From the NCBI GenBank assembly GCA_003024985.2, contig PXIH01S0087903.1: DNA of 10,577 nucleotides. One strand, given 5' to 3'. Every line of letters starts with the position of its first letter. Position 1 is the stretch's first letter. Positions 7,801 to 10,577 of the stretch are shown here, piece by piece. Made by a program: the position numbers and the translations under genes. Origin of the DNA: Euperipatoides rowelli. Its lineage: Eukaryota > Onychophora > Udeonychophora > Euonychophora > Peripatopsidae. Under the pieces are notes generated by a model. It saw only the letters and a program-made list of their open reading frames with translations, searched no databases and was not told the DNA's origin.

Positions 7801-7938
7801 AGCAACCTCCACTTCAGCAATCCCCACTTTGGGGGGGAGGCAAGCTTGTCTGCTGTGAATGATCAGTAGCGACACAGCAGTGAGACACCCATTGCCCCTC
7901 ACTAGGCATCGCTTCCTAGCATATTAAACAGTGCAGCC
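7376..7938 (-). mobile_element. 563-bp insert: tail of a second LINE joined to an ORF1-like head
   Basis: Foreign to the surrounding element and bounded by two identical 210-bp copies of element sequence. On the minus strand it starts (7938) with 101 bp about 96% identical to 117-217: the end of the second LINE's ORF2 (AALFNMLGSDA, TAG at 7902-7904) and its 3' UTR. About 100 bp after that stop comes an ATG (7800) and a GC-rich open stretch. Its later part (SRVSVGGLGSEDIKRLLEQEHVLI) lines up by eye with the segment that precedes the RRM-like region in the first element's ORF1 (SRLEITVSDPRAADQIIKKG). It therefore reads as ORF2 tail, short UTR, then ORF1 head of a related, GC-richer family. The final base next to the downstream breakpoint is N (7376). 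A real nested or tandem insertion and a misassembly both fit. Confidence 0.6.
7838..7938 (-). repeat. 101-bp dispersed direct repeat, copy 2
   Basis: Same orientation as 117-217, embedded inside ORF1 of the main element at the edge of the 563-bp insert. The one mismatch inside the coding part is synonymous (a Ser codon). Confidence 0.9.
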
Positions 7939-8451
7939 GAAAATCTACAGTTACGCTTCAAGTGACCAGCCTTCCCGCAGTTGAAGCATTTCACTCCCCC
8001 ACTGGTCACTGAGATATCCAAGACCTCACCCGCAAACTGGACTTGAATGTGATCAGGTGGCAACTGCTCCTTATACATCCTCAGCCAGACTCTTCGTCTA
8101 TGTGATTTGACATGGCTGAGAGCCTCGTCTTCACAGGGGGCAAAAATGTATTCAAAATCATCTGCCCTTACATTTCCGTAGTGAGCAAGGGCACGAGCCA
8201 AGTTTGCATGAGGTACAACAGCAGGTACCCCATGCAGTAAGAGGAGAACAGGTCTTTCCGAAAGTCTATAAGCCTGTCTGCCATTTGGTACCAATTTGCA
8301 GACCTTTTTTAATGATTTGGTCAGCTGCCCTCGGGTCACTAACAGTGATTTCTAACCGTGATCTGTCTTCACCGTCAAAAGATATAACATTAGGTTTCCC
8401 AACCACAGCAGCAGTAGCCTGAAGATATTGTTCGAACGTTACAAAGAAATC
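7902..8451 (-). pseudogene. LINE ORF1 middle segment, frameshifted, ending in a truncated zinc-knuckle copy
   Basis: A direct continuation of the ORF1 N-terminal segment, past its TGA. The same frame stays open for 61 codons (with FEQYLQATAAVVG and SRLEITVSDPRAADQIIKK) and then meets TAG at 8266-8268. Coding resumes one base over with RPVLLLLHGVPAVVPHANL and LAHYGNV, the RRM-like pattern seen before the knuckle in Tx1-type ORF1 proteins. It then runs through IFAPCEDEALSHVK to the knuckle C-X2-C-X4-H-X4-C (CFNCGKAGHLKRNC). The shift lies roughly between 8268 and 8335. The element sequence stops abruptly at 7939, after the residues CRFS. The frame then reads by chance or by fusion into AALFNMLGSDA and a TAG (7902-7904), which belong to the second LINE. 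Its last 210 bp are identical to 7166-7375. The only apparent start of this frame is a GTG, so it is not a stand-alone gene. Confidence 0.8.
7939..8148 (-). repeat. 210-bp perfect direct repeat, copy 2 (ORF1 zinc-knuckle segment)
   Basis: Second copy of 7166-7375. Its left end abuts the second-LINE fragment at 7938 with no visible filler. To its right the ORF1 sequence continues normally toward the 5' end of the element. Confidence 0.95.
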
Positions 8452-9393
8452 TCATCTGACCCAAAAAGTCGACTGTAGATAGTTTTCATGATCAAATGCC
8501 TCTACAATAGCTGCATCCGCTGCAGGTAGAAAGTTTATCGAGTCGCCTTCCTCCTCAGTCAAAGTTTGTGGGACTGGTTTGGCTTGAAGTCGACTCCGTA
8601 CTATAGGGGATGCAGTACTATCAGCTGATTTAGGACAGACCGCTTTATCATGTACCTCAATACCAGGATGCCGATAACTAGTGATACGACCTCCTTCCTG
8701 TGACAATACTGGAGTAATGTCAGCGCTGTCTTGACTACCTGAGTTACTCGGGAAAGACAACTTTTTAGCACTTTCCTTTACTCTTTTAATCGAGGACTTG
8801 CCAACCCCTTTCAGCTTTGGGCTAAGGTGTGGACTTTGCAATATCCTATGACTAAAACTACGTGATAACTTACGGGAACGTTTAAGGATCATGGGGCTGT
8901 TCACTTTCAGAAAAGCCCTGCGGTCAAGTCCCACTCCAGGGCCGAGTGGGGTCTCAGATTGTGGGGTACAACAGGAGGCCTGGTTTGACATCTCATGATC
9001 CTCCCATTCTTCCTCAAAAGTAACCTCCTCAAACAAAGCCTTTTCCAATTGCAGTCCCAATGCCTCCAAATTGTCACTTTCCATCTGTGACTGCTCATCC
9101 AATTCATTGGTGACCTTCTGGAGAGGTGCACTCTCAACCTCCTCTGAAGAATCGAGAAATTCATCCTCTGATTCGTTGCCATTTTGTTCCCCTGAGGCCA
9201 GGGCAGAACCATAGCACACCACTACCACTCCATTATCAGCTGTCTCATTTACTGCAGGAGAGACATCCTCTACTGAGTCAGCAGATACACCTTCTACCTC
9301 ACTTTCATCCATCTTGGCCTTATCAACCTCATGATTCAGCTCCAAAGAGTCCACAGGCTGAGCAACAACAAATTCACCACTAGACTCAGCCAT
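8452..9393 (-). CDS. LINE ORF1 N-terminal segment (313 codons, ends at premature TGA)
   Basis: The frame opens with an ATG in strong context (A at -3, G at +4) and runs 313 codons to TGA at 8452-8454. Residues 1-135 are strongly acidic and Ser/Glu-rich. Residues about 168-212 are basic and Ser-rich (KRSRKLSRSF, SSIKRVKESAKK) and look like a nuclear-targeting or nucleic-acid-binding patch. The rest is low-complexity and probably disordered. I recognise no catalytic domain. The same frame continues beyond the TGA into recognisable ORF1 sequence, so the TGA is most likely a mutation inside a longer ORF1 rather than its natural end. A CGA-to-TGA transition would explain it, but that is inference. 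Position at the 5' end of the element, same strand and order support ORF1. It could alternatively be a separate short ORF preceding ORF1, but the unbroken frame argues against that. Confidence 0.7.
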   Translation of the reverse strand: MAESSGEFVVAQPVDSLELNHEVDKAKMDESEVEGVSADSVEDVSPAVNETADNGVVVVCYGSALASGEQNGNESEDEFLDSSEEVESAPLQKVTNELDEQSQMESDNLEALGLQLEKALFEEVTFEEEWEDHEMSNQASCCTPQSETPLGPGVGLDRRAFLKVNSPMILKRSRKLSRSFSHRILQSPHLSPKLKGVGKSSIKRVKESAKKLSFPSNSGSQDSADITPVLSQEGGRITSYRHPGIEVHDKAVCPKSADSTASPIVRSRLQAKPVPQTLTEEEGDSINFLPAADAAIVEAFDHENYLQSTFWVR

Positions 9394-9424
9394 TTTGCCT
9401 ATAAGCAGTTATATGTCACGCTTA

Positions 9425-9488
9425 ACCTAAGAATAAACCCCTAACTAAAAAACGACTGGTTCAAGTCAGATGTTTTTTAGGCTTAGGT
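9425..9488. repeat. Nested stem-loop just upstream of the ORF1 start
   Basis: Outer arms ACCTAAG (9425-9431) and CTTAGGT (9482-9488). Middle arms CTAAAAAAC (9445-9453) and GTTTTTTAG (9472-9480). Inner arms GACT (9454-9457) and AGTC (9464-9467) close a 6-base loop. All pairings are exact. The structure ends 31 bp before the ORF1 ATG, so in the transcript it would sit in the 5' leader close to the start. Confidence 0.65.
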
Positions 9489-9601
9489 GATAAGGAAGGT
9501 GTCACTTTAATAGGCTAGGACTTAAAATAATAAGAAAAAAGTGCAACTATATTGGTCTAATTAGGGAAACAAAATTCAATGCACAAGTATCAATTAACCT
9601 A

Positions 9602-9619
9602 GAGATAATCGATTATCTC
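9602..9619. repeat. 18-bp perfect palindrome
   Basis: GAGATAATC followed directly by its exact complement GATTATCTC. It lies in the AT-rich region upstream of ORF1. Function unknown. Confidence 0.8.
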
Positions 9620-9643
9620 AAAAACTGTTGGTGAAAGTAATAT

Positions 9644-9686
9644 TTTTTATAGGGTCACTCTCTAGATAGAGTGTTGTTTTTATAGG
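9644..9686. repeat. Small hairpin framed by 10-bp direct repeats
   Basis: TTTTTATAGG occurs at 9644-9653 and again at 9677-9686. Between them, CACTCT (9656-9661) and AGAGTG (9668-9673) form an inverted repeat around a 6-base loop. The layout resembles a tiny insertion with a target duplication, but the size is too small to say more. Confidence 0.5.
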
Positions 9687-9845
9687 CCCGGTATTGACAA
9701 AATCTCAAAAAATTCAAAATTTGACCCTTATATTAGGAAAATGGTGAATAGCATGTTAATAATTAACACAACATAATTATAGTAAAACTATGCCAATAAA
9801 AAACATTAAATTTTTTTTGGTAATTGAACTATATGCAGAATGTCC

Positions 9846-9890
9846 ACTTTAACAAAGAAAGTTCAAACAAACTTTCAAATTTCTTAAAGT
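9846..9890. repeat. Nested inverted repeat
   Basis: ACTTTAA (9846-9852) pairs with TTAAAGT (9884-9890). Inside, GAAAGTT (9857-9863) pairs with AACTTTC (9870-9876). The region is AT-rich, so part of this symmetry may be chance. Confidence 0.45.
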
Positions 9891-10141
9891 TAAGGTCATT
9901 AAAACAATAATTCAAAAGTGAAAGTAAACAGATAGGGAAATCCCCTTCCTATTCTTTACATTAAGAAATTTTAACATGTAGAAATGAATAATCAAGTAAT
10001 TTTTAAAAAAAATGAAAACTAATAGGCTAAATGAATTTAAAATAATTGGACCTAGTGCGAAGTAGTTGACTTATATAGGGCAGGTTAAACAAAAATCAAG
10101 AAAAAATGCAAATTGAAGGAGTTATAGCTTATTTTAGACTG

Positions 10142-10155
10142 GTTGTCATGGCAAC
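10142..10155. promoter_or_regulatory. RFX X-box-like imperfect palindrome
   Basis: GTTGTCATGGCAAC differs at one base from the symmetric site GTTGCCATGGCAAC bound by RFX-type winged-helix factors. It sits about 750 bp upstream of the ORF1 ATG. Binding and function are inferred from the motif only. Confidence 0.35.
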
Positions 10156-10330
10156 CATATAAAAAAATTTAACATGGGGATTCCTAAAAGCATGCAAAAT
10201 TTTTCTAAAATCAAAACTACTTGTCAGAAACAGATAAAATAGGTCTTAAAAGAACAGGAATAAGCACTTTGGATAGGTAAACTTGAGTCAAAAATTAAAA
10301 ATAGCAAAAATTGAAAGCAGGAGGGCCAAA

Positions 10331-10358
10331 AACATGGGAGATCTTATTGTCCCATGTT
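10331..10358. repeat. 8-bp stem inverted repeat
   Basis: AACATGGG (10331-10338) and CCCATGTT (10351-10358) flank a 12-base loop. AACATGGG also occurs at 10171-10178, and a related GGCCATGTT at 10365-10373. Confidence 0.5.
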
Positions 10359-10554
10359 AAAAGTGGCCATGTTAAAAACGCTAATTTTAAATCAAAATTC
10401 CTGACTGAAAAATTAAAAATTTCAAAAAAATAATTAATTAGGGTGATAGCCCTCAAGAATACCTATCAGAAAACATAAAACACAAAATCGTACCTCAATT
10501 TTTAAAGGAACCAGATCAATAAAACCAGGAGCTTAGTTTTTGCTTGACTATCCC

Positions 10555-10576
10555 TGGCTGATTCCAATCAGCCAAT
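10555..10576. promoter_or_regulatory. Inverted repeat with two CCAAT (NF-Y-like) motifs
   Basis: TGGCTGATT (10555-10563) and AATCAGCCA (10566-10574) are exact complements separated by two bases. CCAAT occurs at 10564-10568, as the NF-Y-like CCAATCAG, and again at 10572-10576. This could be part of a promoter at the 5' end of the element, but the window ends here. Confidence 0.35.
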
Positions 10577-10577
10577 G

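Larger units (their letters stand above)
2400..10577 (-). mobile_element. Tx1-like (L1 superfamily) non-LTR retrotransposon, near full length, with disrupted ORF1
   Basis: A two-ORF LINE on the minus strand. ORF1 (9393 to 6349) has a CCHC zinc knuckle. ORF2 (6232 to 2609) has an N-terminal APE endonuclease, a reverse transcriptase with YADD, and a C-terminal CCHC. There are no LTRs and no integrase or RNase H motif. Within the L1 superfamily, the knuckle-type ORF1 preceded by an RRM-like stretch and the wording of the endonuclease end (RLDKVFVT, then SDH) favour the Tx1 branch. ORF2 is intact. ORF1 is interrupted by a 563-bp insert with duplicated edges, an in-frame TGA and a frameshift. I could not define either end: no target-site duplication, poly-A tail or terminal microsatellite is obvious, so both boundaries are approximate and the 5' end may lie beyond the window. 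Clade assignment is inferred from remembered family patterns, not a search. Confidence 0.8.
9394..10577 (-). other. AT-rich 5' region of the main LINE (putative 5' UTR / promoter)
   Basis: This 1.2-kb stretch has no convincing open frame on either strand. It is rich in A and T runs and holds several inverted repeats (9425-9488, 9602-9619, 9656-9673, 9846-9890, 10331-10358, 10555-10574). There is also an RFX-type box at 10142-10155 and a pair of CCAAT motifs at the right edge. Position upstream of ORF1 suggests a LINE 5' UTR, which normally carries an internal promoter. No junction with unique flank is visible, so part of it could be host DNA. Confidence 0.45.

Noticed and set aside
7520-7858. 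Plus-strand 112-codon Pro-rich frame
   Set aside because: It is the antisense of a GC-rich stretch in the insert, with low-complexity composition.
7801-7902. ORF1 start at 7902
   Set aside because: The codon there is GTG and the 34 codons before the first ATG lie in the 3' UTR of the second LINE. The ATG at 7800 is the credible start.
7166-8148. CRISPR or tandem repeat array
   Set aside because: There are only two copies, 210 bp each, and they encode part of ORF1. No spacers or short repeat units are present.
8204-8339. Independent small gene starting at 8339
   Set aside because: It begins with GTG and is simply the frameshifted continuation of ORF1. It has no promoter or start of its own.
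8452-9393. Host gene exon for the acidic 313-codon frame
   Set aside because: Its frame runs past the TGA directly into LINE ORF1 sequence, with no splice signal needed to explain it.

Overview
This is eukaryotic, almost certainly animal, DNA dominated by non-LTR (LINE) retrotransposon sequence on the minus strand. The evidence is two long minus-strand reading frames in the order ORF1 (CCHC zinc knuckle) then ORF2 (APE-type endonuclease, reverse transcriptase, C-terminal CCHC). There are no bacterial-type operons, and the flanks are AT-rich and non-coding. The overall architecture and the motif wording fit the Tx1-like branch of the L1 superfamily. I cannot name the species or the repeat family from the sequence alone.

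Layout, reading the minus strand from right to left. 10577-9394 is an AT-rich, inverted-repeat-rich stretch that is probably the element's 5' UTR and promoter region plus flank. 9393-8452 is the acidic N-terminal part of ORF1, ending at an in-frame TGA. 8451-7939 continues ORF1 through a frameshift into an RRM-like stretch and a zinc knuckle. 7938-7376 is a 563-bp foreign insert. 7375-6349 is the remainder of ORF1, beginning with a second, identical copy of the zinc-knuckle segment. 6348-6233 is a short spacer with a T12/A13 palindrome. 6232-2609 is an uninterrupted 1207-aa ORF2. 2608 to about 2400 is the 3' UTR, containing a perfect 22-bp palindrome. 2400-530 is non-coding flank with a few splice-like signals. 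530-1 is the 3' end of a second, GC-rich LINE of the same broad type, carrying the decayed tail of its ORF2.

The most interesting region is 7166-8148. A 210-bp segment (7166-7375) is repeated base for base at 7939-8148, and the two copies flank the 563-bp insert. The insert starts with a 101-bp piece about 96% identical to the left edge of the window (117-217), which is the ORF2 tail and 3' UTR of the second LINE. It then runs into a well-placed ATG and about 140 codons resembling the N-terminus of another LINE ORF1. It therefore looks like an ORF2-tail-to-ORF1-head junction of the second family, embedded in ORF1 of the first. The reading frame stays open from this new ATG into the first element's zinc knuckle, giving a potential chimeric ORF1. 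An ambiguous base (N) sits exactly at one breakpoint, so a misassembly between related repeats must be excluded first.

Functionally, ORF1 would bind element RNA and nucleic acid through its knuckle, and ORF2 would nick the target and reverse-transcribe. ORF2 has all the key residues I can check. ORF1 is broken or rearranged in this copy.
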